From Clavulina sp. PMI_390 (taxonomy: Eukaryota; Basidiomycota; Agaricomycetes; Cantharellales; Hydnaceae): 64,000 bases of DNA. Shown here one piece after another: positions 44,948-56,461 of the stretch. Under the pieces are notes generated by a model. That model searched no databases. It saw nothing but the letters and a program-made list of their open reading frames with translations, and was not told the origin of the DNA. The stretch covers positions 213,309-277,308 of the forward strand of contig WIDE01000025.1 of the NCBI GenBank assembly GCA_015039315.1, written 5' to 3'. The translations under genes and the position numbers were made by a program. Positions within the stretch are counted from its first letter, which is position 1. The number at the start of each line of letters is the position of its first letter.

Positions 44948-47900
44948 ATGTCGAACACTAGTGGGGAGGATGCTAGTCTAGCCCTTCCCTGGGCATCATC
45001 TCCAGGCGACGTTCAAACTCTGGCTCCTAATAGAGCGATCGATACGAAGAGGAGCAAGAAGAGACGAGTTCAGCGGGCCTGCGATAGCTGCCGACGCAAA
45101 AAGGTGATCTTTGAGGAGTGAATCAATAGATAGCTCGGCCCTTATGCTTGCTATCAGATAAAGTGTGATGCTGCGCAGGCTCTGTCTCCTGGGGAGATGT
45201 GTCGCAACTGTGTTGCTTCTGGGGCCAAGTGCACTTTCTTCAACGAATCTACCACTCATGGTCAATCAAAAGCGTATGTCAGTGCATTGGAGCAGAAGCT
45301 GGAAAGCATGGAAGAGCTGTTACGGAAGGTGTGTCTCGAGTCTTGTTCGTCGATTGCTTTGTATTGACGGGCCATTGTATAGCTCTCCCTTCGCGTGGAT
45401 ATTGAGGCCGAGCTAGCTCAGCACATGTCTGATTCTCCTCCCGAACGACCAATTATGGCCACCGTTCTTCGATCGGCAGGCACTATCGACCTCGGTCCTC
45501 TCAAGACACGTGGCCGTGAGGATCTCTCCTCATGCTTTGGCCGAGACTATGAGGTTGAGTTCGAGAGCAGTGGCAGTGACGACGACGACGGATTGCCCGA
45601 GAGAATAACTAAGACGCTTCAAGAGTTCAATATGACCGAGAGCCCAACGCTGTTCCATGGCAAATCGAGTGGTGTGTAATGAATCTCAGCTCGTGGATTG
45701 AAATATCGCTTACTAGATAGGCCAGGTTTTAGGTTACTAAGGGCAGCGACGCTCCTGAAAAAGGAACAAGGCATCCAACCTTCACCTAATCCAACCCCAC
45801 AGCCCCAAATGTCCTCTGAGGTATGGCCATGATGAGTCTCAGCCCGTTCATTCTGCCCATATTGATCCTGGCCCTAGTGGGAGCGAAGACTCATGGAGGC
45901 TCCTCCACCGAGCGAATTCACTTTCCCCCCTGACGACCTCATCCGTGTGCTCTTCGATCTATTCTTCCTCCACTTCACGCCATTTCTTCCTGTGCTCCAT
46001 CAACCCACATTTGAAGCTCAGTACCGATCCGGCCTGCATCTCAAAAACACATCATTCGCCAAATCCGTTCTATTAGTATGTGCGATCGCATCGCGATATT
46101 GCGAGGATCCTCGTGTATGCTTTGAAGAGATTGGACGACAGAGTGCTGGCTGGCGTTACTTCATTCAAGTCGGGGACCTGAAACGACCAGCATATGTCTC
46201 AGCAACGCTGAATGATATACAATGTTATGTGGTATGTTTGAATCCTTATCCTGCACTATGATGGCCTTTGTTACCATCTCATAGTTGTCCCACTCGTAGA
46301 TGTTAGCGTATTTCCTCCAGACGACTTGTGCCCACAATGCCGCTTGGACGGTTGTCGGGAATGGTATCCGCGCCGCTCAAGACATTGGGATGCATCGGAG
46401 AAGAGCCGGTAAGGGACCGATTTCACTGTATGATGAGCAGCAGAAGCGGGCATTCTGGTCAGTTGTATAACTCGGGGGAGCTGTTCGCGAGCCGATTACT
46501 AAATGATGCTATAGGTGTCTTGTCACTATTGATGCATATATGAGTGCAATACTTGGTCGACCGATGGCTTATCATGATGAAGAGTGGGTGATCCTTCTCT
46601 ATACATCTTCACGTTATTGACCACATCGTATAGTTTCGACCTTGATCTCCCAGGTGTGCCGTGTTGTTTGCGACTTGCTAGATGCCTCTGACATCTCGTC
46701 CTCAGTGGAAGTGGATGATGAATACTGGCCTTTGCCAAACCAAGACGGATCGATCGCCACCCCGACTCAACCCGACGGCTTACCTTCTAAGATTTCGTTC
46801 TTCGTCACCTATGTTAAGCTTAATCAGATCATAGGATTCATGTTGAGGACGATTTACTCATTCAACAAAAACAAGGCACTTCTTGGATTCGGTGGAGAAA
46901 AATGGGATCAGCTCGTTGTCTCAGAGCTCGGTTAGTCGTGCATTTGTCGCTGAAGGATGGTTCTCATAACCTCATTCTGTAGATTCTAGGATGAACAAGC
47001 TGCTTGATTCCGTTCCTGAACATCGTAAGTCTTCTTGCTACTTCCCAAATGGCAAAATTTCCGAAAAAAAATCAACTGAACATCACCGAAACAGTAAAGT
47101 GGGATGCGAATCGGCAAAATGACGTCCACTTTATGCAATCGTCGATGCTCTACGCATCCTGCTACATGTGGCAAATTTTCATCCACCGTCCCTTCATTCA
47201 TTCAATAAAGGGACCAAGCACCCTTTCCTTCCCATCCATGTCCATTTGCACCAACGCGGCTCGGTCATGCAGCCACGTCCTGGAAGCCGTCCAAAACCGG
47301 AAAATGCGTACCCCTGCGCCACTCCTTGGCGCTGCGATCAATAGTGGGATTGTTCTGCTCATGGCACTTTGGAGCGCCAGTAAAACGGGGGTATCCATAG
47401 ATTGCCAGGCGACCATGAGAGATGTGAATCAGTGTATATCCTTCTTAAAGGCATGCAACGAAGAGTGAGTAACCATTTGCTCGCCTAATCTTTGAGGCTT
47501 AACCTATGGTGTATTTCCAGCTGGCAGACGGCAAGGCTCTTGGTTGAGATCCTAGAGGACCTTGCTACTTGCGAAGTTGATGGTGACCACTCGCATGCTC
47601 TCATCCCTCCTTCATTGAAGCGAAATCATTCGCAATTCCAGGAGGAGTCTCTTACAGTCTCCAGTTCGGGACTTCACTCTACGAGGGGAGATGACTCGAG
47701 CTTCCAGGATGTCGGCTCAAATAACCAGCCAACACGAGCTCCCGATTCGCTTCTAAGGCTTCCTAACACTCCCCTACATCATTCATCCAATACCAATGGG
47801 CCAATCTCCTTCACTCAACCCACCCCCTCTGGTCCGACAGCGTACCCCCCTATGTCGCCCACCTCGCAATTCCTCCAGTCATACCTGGGAACCCTCCCTT

Positions 47901-48452
47901 TTGCTGCTGGATTGACACAGACACCAGAACTTGATCCCACCCTTTCTAACGGCTATAGCACGGTTGGGATAAGCGTACCAAACGGCCCCATGGCTGCATC
48001 TACAAACAGTGCTGCCGTCCCTCTCATCAATCCAAACCCAATCGCAACTGGAGGGTTGAATTGGGAGGATCTTCTCAGGATCGGACCCCAGCCAAGTGCG
48101 AGCGAGGTGGCCAGCAATAGGTTTGGTGGTGGCATAAATCTGGGAGATGGCGTTCCGTCCACGTTCGAGCTTGTCGATCCATATGTCGGTTACCAAGGGT
48201 TTGGAGGCTCCCTTGGCTTTGCTGTCGAGGCGCAGGCGTTCTTAGGTAGTGGTGGGAGTTGGAGTACCGATACCTTTGACTGGAGGAGCTTTCTACATTT
48301 AGGGTAAGCGTTTTATTTAGCCACTTGTCAATGAGTTTCGATTTTGCCATGCCCCTTGTCTCAACATGAGCTCACGCATGGTTTATCCAACCAGTCTCAG
48401 TCCCAACATAGAGCAGGGCGGCACATCAGGCGGAGATGCAGGGCATTTATAG
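44948..48452 (+). CDS. Zn(II)2Cys6 fungal transcription factor, copy C (TF-C)
   Basis: ATG at 44948 (MSNTSGEDASLALPWASS). The zinc cluster is split by an intron: ACDSCRRKK then IKCDAAQAL...MCRNCVASGAKC. A coiled coil (LEQKLESMEELLRK), an acidic stretch (ESSGSDDDDGLPERITK) and FHGKSS follow. MHR domain blocks: FTFPPDDLIRVLFDLFF, RQSAGWRYFIQVGDLKR, VVGNGIRAAQDIGMHRR, VDDEYWPLPNQDG, KALLGFGGEKWDQ, IHRPFIHSIKG, NAARSCSHVLEAV and MRDVNQCISFLKAC. The tail has SPTSQFLQSYLGTLPF and GYQGFGGSLGFAVEAQAFLG...DWRSFLHLG. The frame ends at 48307 in a TAA that overlaps GTAAGC; splicing 48304-48394 would append about 20 residues ending at 48452. First gene of a three-gene same-strand array. Nuclear regulator, targets unknown. 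Confidence 0.82.
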
Positions 48453-48828
48453 GGCTTTTGCAATCAGAAAGATTTAGACGACGCCTGCATCCCACTTGGG
48501 CAGCGTCAGGAACAGTTTGTTGTTTACCTGGGTCCGCCACTCACTGGTGGCATTGGTGGGGATGCGTATAAGTTTGTAATATATCATATTAAGGAATATT
48601 CTTACCTGCTCTCAGCTTCACCGCTTGGTAGTAACGAAACTATTGAGGGTCGTAAGAATTGTGAATTCAAGGGGATGCATTTTACATCATCTAGATGTGC
48701 AAATTCGGCACGCCGTTTCGTTACGTGACGCGGACGTGACCACGGCACCTCGGGACTGTTCTTTTGCATCCCATAACCTCCTCTCTCTTTCAACCGCGTC
48801 TAGATGAGCAAGCGTCCTTATCTATGAG
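48453..48828. other. Spacer between TF-C and TF-D
   Basis: About 375 bases holding the TF-C 3' end and the TF-D promoter. CGG triplets occur near 48730, but no clear dyad was found. No gene. Confidence 0.45.
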
Positions 48829-51800
48829 ATGTCAAGCTTTGATAGACATAGCGACGGTCTGTCAAACATGATTTGGCAGTTGCTTCATAATAATGTTCAA
48901 CTCCTTGATACGACAGAGGACGCGAAGAGATCGAAGAAGAGAAGGATTCAGAGGGCTTGTGATAATTGTCGTCGCAAAAAGGTGATAATGAATTTGAATA
49001 GGCAGTCAACCTGCACCTTATGCTCAACACCAGGTTCGGTGCGATGCTGCGGAAGCATTGCTCAAAGGAGACACCTGTAGCAACTGTGCTTCTTCCGGCG
49101 CAGATTGCACCTTCTCGAATGAATCCACGATGCATGGTCAATCTAGAGCGCACGTGAAAGCATTAGAAGGGAGGATCAAATACTTAGAGGACTTGTTGCG
49201 GAAAGCATGTCTTCGATGTTTACTTGAGCGAAAGAGCACCTTCCGTTGACCTCGTCCCTGTAGCTCGCCACAAGATTTGATATTGAGGCCGAAGTGGCCC
49301 AAAAGTTGTCCAACTTTCCTTCAGGGTCATCACCGTTGTATCCTGTTCCAGGCCATTCGGATCCGTCCCATTCCTCCAGCGTTCGCCAGACGTCTAACAG
49401 CGATCTTATATTTCCAAGACCTCTGGGAAATAATGGAACGTCTAGCAATGTTAGAAATGAATATGCCGTTGATTCCAGAAGTGATAGCAGTGAAGAAGAG
49501 GATGAATTACCTCTCCGGATTACCAGGACACTTCAAGAACTTAACATGAACGAATGCGGAGGTTCGTATCATGGCAGATCGAGTGGTTTGTGACTCAGAA
49601 TCTACAAATCCAGATCATAACTAACCGGGCGATTTAGGACTACAGTTCTTGCGAGCAGCCGCGGTTCTGAGGAGGAAACAAGGCATCCAACAATCTCCTG
49701 ATTTAGAAGATGGCCCTGTTGTGCCTTCCGAGGTAGCATTCTGTCGTCTATCCAGTTTTTTTATCACTTATCTTATTTCCTTCTCTCCCCCTATGTGTTT
49801 ATTTCGTGTAGTGGCAACAGAAACTGATGGAAACTCCTTCGCCTGAAGTATTCACATTCCCCCCGGATGAACTTGCTCGGGTTCTTTTTGATCTATTTTT
49901 CACACACTTCACCCCTTTCTTTCCTATTATCCATCGACCGACCTTCGAGGCCCAGTATGGATCTGGACTCCATCTTAACAATTTGTCATTCGCCAAGTGT
50001 GTTATGCTGGTTTATGCGATCGCCTCACGATACTGTGACGATCCCAGGGTGTGCCTACAAGACATCGGACGTCAAAGTGCTGGCTGGCCGTATTTTACTC
50101 AGGTTGGTGATTTGAAACGAGCACCCCATGTTCCAGCGACACTGCATGACATACAGTGCTACGTGGTAAGTTCGTTGCCCCCGCAATGAGGCGTATGAAT
50201 ATAGTATTATCCTCAAAACTATCCCTAGATGCTGGCGTATTTTCTTGAAACAACTTTTGCGCGGAATTCAGCTTGGACTGTGATTGGGAATGGTATCCGT
50301 GCTGCTCAAGATGTTGGAATGAATCTGAAAAAACCTAGCAAGGGACCGATAACTCTGGATGACGAGTTTCAAAAGCGATCGTTCTGGTCAGTTCTGTGCT
50401 CCCCCCACGACTGTATTCGGTACTCATTGATATGATCTGGTAGGTGTCTCATTGTTATGGATCGATATATGGGCGTGGTGCTCGGTCGTTCGCTAGCATG
50501 TCAAGACGAGGAGTGAGCGACTCTCACTTGTGTCGACCAACAATTCACTCACTCCACCACATAGCATCGATCTCGACCTTCCAGGTATGTATTTGGGAAT
50601 AATCATTCCTGCTTGTCACCACCAAACTCGTGCATAGTTGAAATAGACGATGAATACTGGAGTTCAATGACTTCAGACGGTTCCCCGGGTCCCGCTCCTT
50701 GTCAACCCAATGGTGTCCCATCTAGAGTTTCATTCTTTGGCGCGGCTGTGAGGCTCAATCCTATCGTCGCCTCCGCAATGAGGAAGCTCTTCTCTGTGAA
50801 CAAGTCAACGGCCTCCTTTGATCCCAAAGATGAACAATGGTACCAGGCCATTATATCAGACCTCGGTTCGTCATCTCTCTCGTTCGCCTTTGGCTTATTC
50901 TTATCCTTAGACATTACTCTAGATTCGAGGTTGAAAGACTGGATTGACAATATCCCGGAACATCGTCAGTAGAACCGTCCAGGAATTTGACCCTATTTTG
51001 GAAGCTGATCATTTGTTATCCAGTAAAGTGGGACCCGAACCGGGAGAATGAAATACATTTTGTCCAGTCAGCGACCCTCTACGCCTCGTACTACACATGG
51101 CGGTCCATCATCCATCGCCCCTTCGTCCATCCTACAAAGGTGCCCAGTCCAATTTCCTTCGACCCGGTTTTGGCCAGCACTAGTGCTGCAAGGTCATGTA
51201 GCCGCGTGCTGGAGGCTCTCCAAAAACGTGGCATACGGGCGCCCTCGCCCTTGCTTAGTGCGGCCATCAACAGTGGCACGGTACTGCTCATGGCTCTCTG
51301 GAAGGCTAAGCGGGAAGGGGTATCCGTCAACAGTGGAATAAATATGCAGGACGTCAACCATTGCGTTGATTTCCTAAAAGCCTACCAAGAGGAGTAAGCA
51401 TTCATTTCAATCCCCATATAGCCGATGTCTGCTTACTATCGTCTGTTTAGATGGCACACTGCAAAGCTTTTACTTGTGATATTAGAAGATCTTGCAAGTG
51501 GCGGTGAGCTCGACATGAGCAATCCGCCGAAACAGATGCCAAACCTCAAGCGCAGCCATTCTCAGTTTCAGGATAGTTTTGCGACTGTGCCTCTAGTTGA
51601 TCCACTCCTAGCGAAGAATGAAGTGACTTTCAGTTCTGGGGACTTGACGGAAAGCAGCGAACAACTGTTAGTAGTCAAACCCCTATATTTCTTTATATTT
51701 TCTTATATTGCGCGTCGCTTTTGATGAGCTAGTGACGTTCCTCCATCCTCGGTATATCCAGCCAGAAGCTTTGCCGAGCGACGCCCGATTTCACCAGCTA

Positions 51801-52320
51801 CCGAGATCCTCAGGTCTTATTTGGGAGTGCTCCCTTTGGAAGCTTTCGGGCCTGGCTTGAACGCATACTTTGGAGCTTTTGATCCGCTCCCCAGCAGCGC
51901 AATCGAAACAAGTTTTTCAAGCAGTCCACTACTACAATCCCCCAGCTCGGGCTCTTTGCTGTCAACATATACAAACGTGAACGCAAACCCGGCAGGAACA
52001 TTGGAGTGGGGTGCCAGAACAAGCAACAACGATGTTGACGCCAGTGGACTCAACCATACAACTTATCCCAATACTAGTCCATCCGCATTCGGCCTTGTTA
52101 ACTCATCAGCTTCCACTCAAGAATTCGGAACTTCTGTTGACCTCGCTACAGAGGAACAGACCCTCCCAGGTGGCGGTGGGGGATGGAATGCTGATGCGCT
52201 TGACTGGGAGTGCCTTCTAGACGTGGAGTAAGTAGACGTCTCCCTTGCCGTTGCGCTACTCCTCTAGAGGCTTACGGATGGACTACTGGCCGCAGGCCCA
52301 GTGTGGGAAGACCCAATTAG
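48829..52320 (+). CDS. Zn(II)2Cys6 fungal transcription factor, copy D (TF-D), most diverged
   Basis: ATG at 48829 (MSSFDRHSDGLSNMIWQLL), without the PWASS stretch of TF-A to TF-C. Zinc cluster: ACDNCRRKK, then VRCDAAEAL...TCSNCASSGADC. Acidic stretch DSSEEEDELPLRITRTLQEL and HGRSSG precede the MHR domain: FTFPPDELARVLFDLFF, RQSAGWPYFTQVGDLKR, VIGNGIRAAQDVGM, IDDEYWSSMTSDG, a weaker VNKSTASFDPKDEQW in place of KALLGFGGEKW, IHRPFVHPTKV and SAARSCSRVLEAL. The C-terminal motifs are degraded but alignable: SPATEILRSYLGVLPLEAF and EFGTSVDLATEEQTLPGGGG...DWECLLDVE. An extra intron lies near 51668-51760. The frame ends at 52231 on a TAA overlapping GTAAGT; splicing 52228-52295 adds PSVGRPN and ends at 52320. 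The pattern suggests relaxed or altered selection on the activation tail. Confidence 0.8.
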
Positions 52321-52601
52321 TCAAAAAGAAGTACGGAGAAAGAATAGCAAATGCACCCCTTCTCCTCAATCAGGATAGAAAACCGACAAGACTGAAGCGA
52401 GCACATTAGCGTCGCCGTATATTTTGCCTAGTTTTGCATGTATTCATTATATTTATGGTTTCGTTCGTGAATATGGAAGTCTTCCGATGCGCAACTGTTT
52501 GTCTCTGTGTATCTTCGGTGCCGATCCCTTGTCGCTGCGTAAGGTGTCTTGACTCACCCAATATTGTAGATCACCCACTCCTCGGAATATTAGACAAGAC
52601 C
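52321..52601. other. Spacer between TF-D and TF-E
   Basis: About 280 bases, taken as the TF-D 3' end and TF-E promoter. Nothing specific was recognised. Confidence 0.4.
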
Positions 52602-55600
52602 ATGGACGGTGTTGGCCATTCAAAACCTTCTGCGGCCTTTGAAGCTGATCGTACCGGCGCCGGCACCGATTCAGCGAAGAGCAAGAGGCGACGAGTCCAA
52701 AGGGCTTGTGATAGTTGTCGCCGAAAAAAGGTGCCGTCTTGGCACTCATGATCGACATGTTCCTTATACTTGATAGCTAGATTCGGTGTGACGCCGCTCA
52801 AGCTCTCGCTAGCGGCAGCAATTGCAGCAACTGTGCTAGCGCGGGCTCAAAGTGCACATTCTTCAATGAAACAACAAAACGTGGCCCATCCAAATCATAC
52901 GTTAGCGAATTAGAACAGAAGCTTGAAAATATGGAGGAGCTCTTGCGTAGAGTATGTCTTGAAACTCTCTGCGAACCCCTCATTTCATTCATATCTGATC
53001 TTACCTAGCTGGCCCTCCGGAGCGACATTGAGGCAGACCTGGTTCAGCACGCTTCGGAATTAGGTTTAACTCCCCCGACATTCGGACCCTCACCAAAACA
53101 ATCCAAGTTGTCACACTCACCTGACCCCGGGTCGACAGCCACCATCCACCTCTCACTCCCTGCACAGAGCCACTTCATAGCTTGCTGTACCCCCGACGAA
53201 GAAACTGAATTTGATAATAGCTTGAGTGAAAGTGATTATGACGATGACTTGTTACCTTCAAATATCTCCCAAGCACTTCTCAAATTCAACATCGAAGTCC
53301 ATGAGAGCAGGAGGCTATTTCACGGCAAATCTAGCGGTTTGTGGTTCGTGGGGCTATATTTTTGATTTTGATTGACCACCAAATGAAGGTTTCAGGTTGG
53401 TACAAGAAGCAACCCAGCTGAAGAGAGAACAGGGCATCCAACCAGCTCGTGATCGAGAAGCGTCAGATTTCAAATACGCACATGAAGTAAGCTATGCTAT
53501 TCAAGTTTCTGCATCACTAATTTCACGACATTCGATCTTTATATGCGCTAACCTTTCAGTGGGAGCAACGACTAATGGCAACACCTATTCCCAACATATT
53601 TACATTTCCTCCCGAGGACCTTATCCGCATTCTCTTTGATTTATTCTTCCGTCATTTTACTACATTCCTCCCCGTGATCCATCGTCCTACATTTGAGGCG
53701 CAGTACAATGCTGGACTCCATCTCAAGGACAGATCATTTGGGAGGTCGGTTCTTCTGGCTTGCGCGATTGCATCTCGATACTGCGATGATCCCAGAGTCT
53801 TCCTGAAAGGGATTGGGCGGCAGAGTGCTGGGTGGATCTTCTTTACTCAAGCTCGTGACCTGCAGCGGCTCGCTCATGTCCCGGCGACGCTCCATGACAT
53901 ACAGTGCTATGTAGTAAGTCTCCATTCTTCTTGGTCACCACATTTGGTGTGTGCGTCACTATAACCTCTCATTCTTCTATAGATGTTGTCTTATTTTCTC
54001 CAAACAACATATGCGCATAATTCGGCCTGGGCTGTCCTTGGGAATGGAATTCGCGCTGCACAGGATACCGGCATGCACCGAAGGAGACCTAGTAAAGGAA
54101 TTATCTCTCTTCATGATGAACAGCAGAAACGAGCATTCTGGTAAATTCCCCCCTCACATGCTATGGTGAGCAGGAATGACGCTCCAGATAGGTGTCTCAT
54201 TTTCATGGATCGCCAGCTGAGCGCATTGCTTGGTCGACCCCTCGCATGTCAAGATGAGGAGTGAGGGTTCTGTTTCATTCACTCGACCCACAATACACTA
54301 ATTGCGATATATATATATATATAGTTTTGACCTTGACTTGCCAGGTGTGCCTTCTTGACGAGCTCTATGCGAACTTCTTCTCACCATTGTCTCGTTAGTC
54401 GAAGTGGATGACGAATACTGGGGCCTTCCGGATCCAGAGGGTTATATGACGTCCACTCCTCGTCAACCCACTGGAATGCCATCAAATATGTCGTGTTTCG
54501 TGGCTTCTCTCAAGCTCAGCGATATTATGGCCTTGACACTGAGGACAATCTACTCAACAAATAAGTCTAGAGCACTTCTTGGACTGGGAGGAGAGAAATG
54601 GAATCAATTTATTGTTTCTGAGCTAGGTGAGATATATTTGGTTCGTGTTAATAGGCCGTCTCACTCCTTGCTCTAGATTCGAGGATGAATAAATGGGTTG
54701 ATGCTATTCCTGAACATCGTTAGTGCTGCCCCATCTGCTACATTCCCAAAACGTCCCACCAAAGAAAACCAGCTAATCATTCGGGAGTATAGTCAAGTGG
54801 GACCCAAACCTGCAAAACGACGAACACTTTGTGCAATCCGCAATCCTATACGCTGCATATCACACCTGGCAGATTTTTATCCATCGTCCCTTCATTCATT
54901 CGTCAAAGGAACCAAGTGCTCTCTCCTTCCCATCAATGTCAATCTGCACAAATGCTGCCCGATCATGTAGCCATGTGTTGGAGGCTCTTCAGGTCCGGGG
55001 GAAGCGTGCCCCTGCTGGCGTGCTTGCAGGGGCCATCAATAGTGGGATTGTCCTGCTCATGGCACTCTGGAGCTCGAATAAAACAGGCTCTTCGGTTGAT
55101 GCTCAAGGGGTCATGCGGGATGTCAACCAATGCATATCGTTCTTGAAAGATTGTCAACTAGAGTGCGCCCCATTCACAACTATCTATTCTACGTGTCACT
55201 GACATTGCCCTAGCTGGCAATGCGCCAAGCTGCTGGTGGATATCTTGGAGGATCTAGCGAACTGCGGGGATCTCGATCTTGGCGAGGCTTCAACAACTAC
55301 GAAACGGAGCTACGACGAAATCCAGGACAGGCCTCTTGATGCAACCGGCTCTGGCGATAGGCAACCTTACGCGGGACAAAGTCCATATTCTGACTTTCCG
55401 CATCCGGGTGCTAACACCCTAGCTATCATGCCGCGCCCTCCTGACCCTATTCCGCCTATCCCTTTGCACCCTTCATCTATCCTGACCGATCCAGGCACTC
55501 ATATCCCAGGGCCGCTTGGGCAACCCTCTAACTCTGATCACTCGAGTCTAGTTGGCGGATCAGCTCCCATGTCGCCTACCACGCAATTCCTACACTCATA

Positions 55601-56143
55601 TGTTGCTACTCTTCCTTTAGAGGGCGTAGCTGCAGGCTTCAAGGCTTCTTTCATGGCGCCTGACACTCCATTTGGTCATCAGCCTGGTCCAAGAGGGTCA
55701 GAGCCTCCAGGTCAGCCGCCCACCATATCCACTGGGGGCTCCGCTTCTGTTACCGAACCAGACGCAAATCCCACTGAGTCCCTGAATTGGGGCCAGTTTC
55801 TGGGAGTCGGGCCGCATCCTAATACAACCTCTCCCAGTGCAATCCCTAATAGCACACCTTTTTATGTCGCCGCTCCAGGTACATATGAGGACCTCTATCT
55901 AGGCTATCATGGATTTGGGGGCTCGTTGGGGTTTGCTGCAGAGGCACAAGCGTTCTTGGGCGGCACAGGTAGGGAGCCTACTGGGTTTGACTGGACAAAC
56001 TTCCTGAACTTCGGGTGAGTATCTCGCTTCGTTCTCGGTACATACTACTCTTCCCGCGTTTGCCAATAGCCATTGATGATGTGTTGTTGTACGTTAGCTC
56101 AAACACAGATGCCAGCGCTATCCAGAAGGATCCAGGACGTTAG
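52602..56143 (+). CDS. Zn(II)2Cys6 fungal transcription factor, copy E (TF-E)
   Basis: ATG at 52602 (MDGVGHSKPSAAFEADRTG). Zinc cluster: ACDSCRRKK then IRCDAAQAL...NCSNCASAGSKC, followed by LEQKLENMEELLRR. Acidic ESDYDDDLLPSNISQALLKF and FHGKSSG lead into the MHR domain: FTFPPEDLIRILFDLFF, RQSAGWIFFTQARDLQR, VLGNGIRAAQDTGMHRRR, VDDEYWGLPDPEG, RALLGLGGEKWNQ, IHRPFIHSSKE, NAARSCSHVLEAL and MRDVNQCISFLKDC. The Pro-rich tail has SPTTQFLHSYVATLPLEG and GYHGFGGSLGFAAEAQAFLGG...DWTNFLNFG. The frame ends at 56018 on a TGA overlapping GTGAGT; an intron 56015-56097 would add a last exon 56098-56143 ending in AIQKDPGR. Closest to TF-C over the regulatory domain. Same orientation as TF-C and TF-D. Confidence 0.82.
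54306..54323 (+). repeat. AT dinucleotide microsatellite in a TF-E intron
   Basis: A run of about eight TA repeats directly before the acceptor of the small intron between the CQDEE and DFDLDLP blocks. Length variation here could alter splicing efficiency. Confidence 0.7.
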
Positions 56144-56461
56144 CGCAAATATACGCTGTGCAGGATAGTTATTGGTCTCAAGTGTTATTCCCTCTGACTC
56201 AATGCATGATTTCGTTTGTTCCTGCCGACGTGTTTGCATTTATCACTTCCTGTGAATATGACTGCTCGCGCATATACGTCGCCCTCGTAGTGTACTTCAA
56301 CTGGCTCATTTGATCAGAGACACCATGCAATTCTCAATCAATTTTCGACCACGTTCGTATTTCTACTGGTACAAGACTACAAGGAACTCGAAGGGATTAT
56401 CAAATTGAGGGAGGGGGGTTCGTCTATATATTTCGGAATCTACTCCTGAGAGATGTGATAG

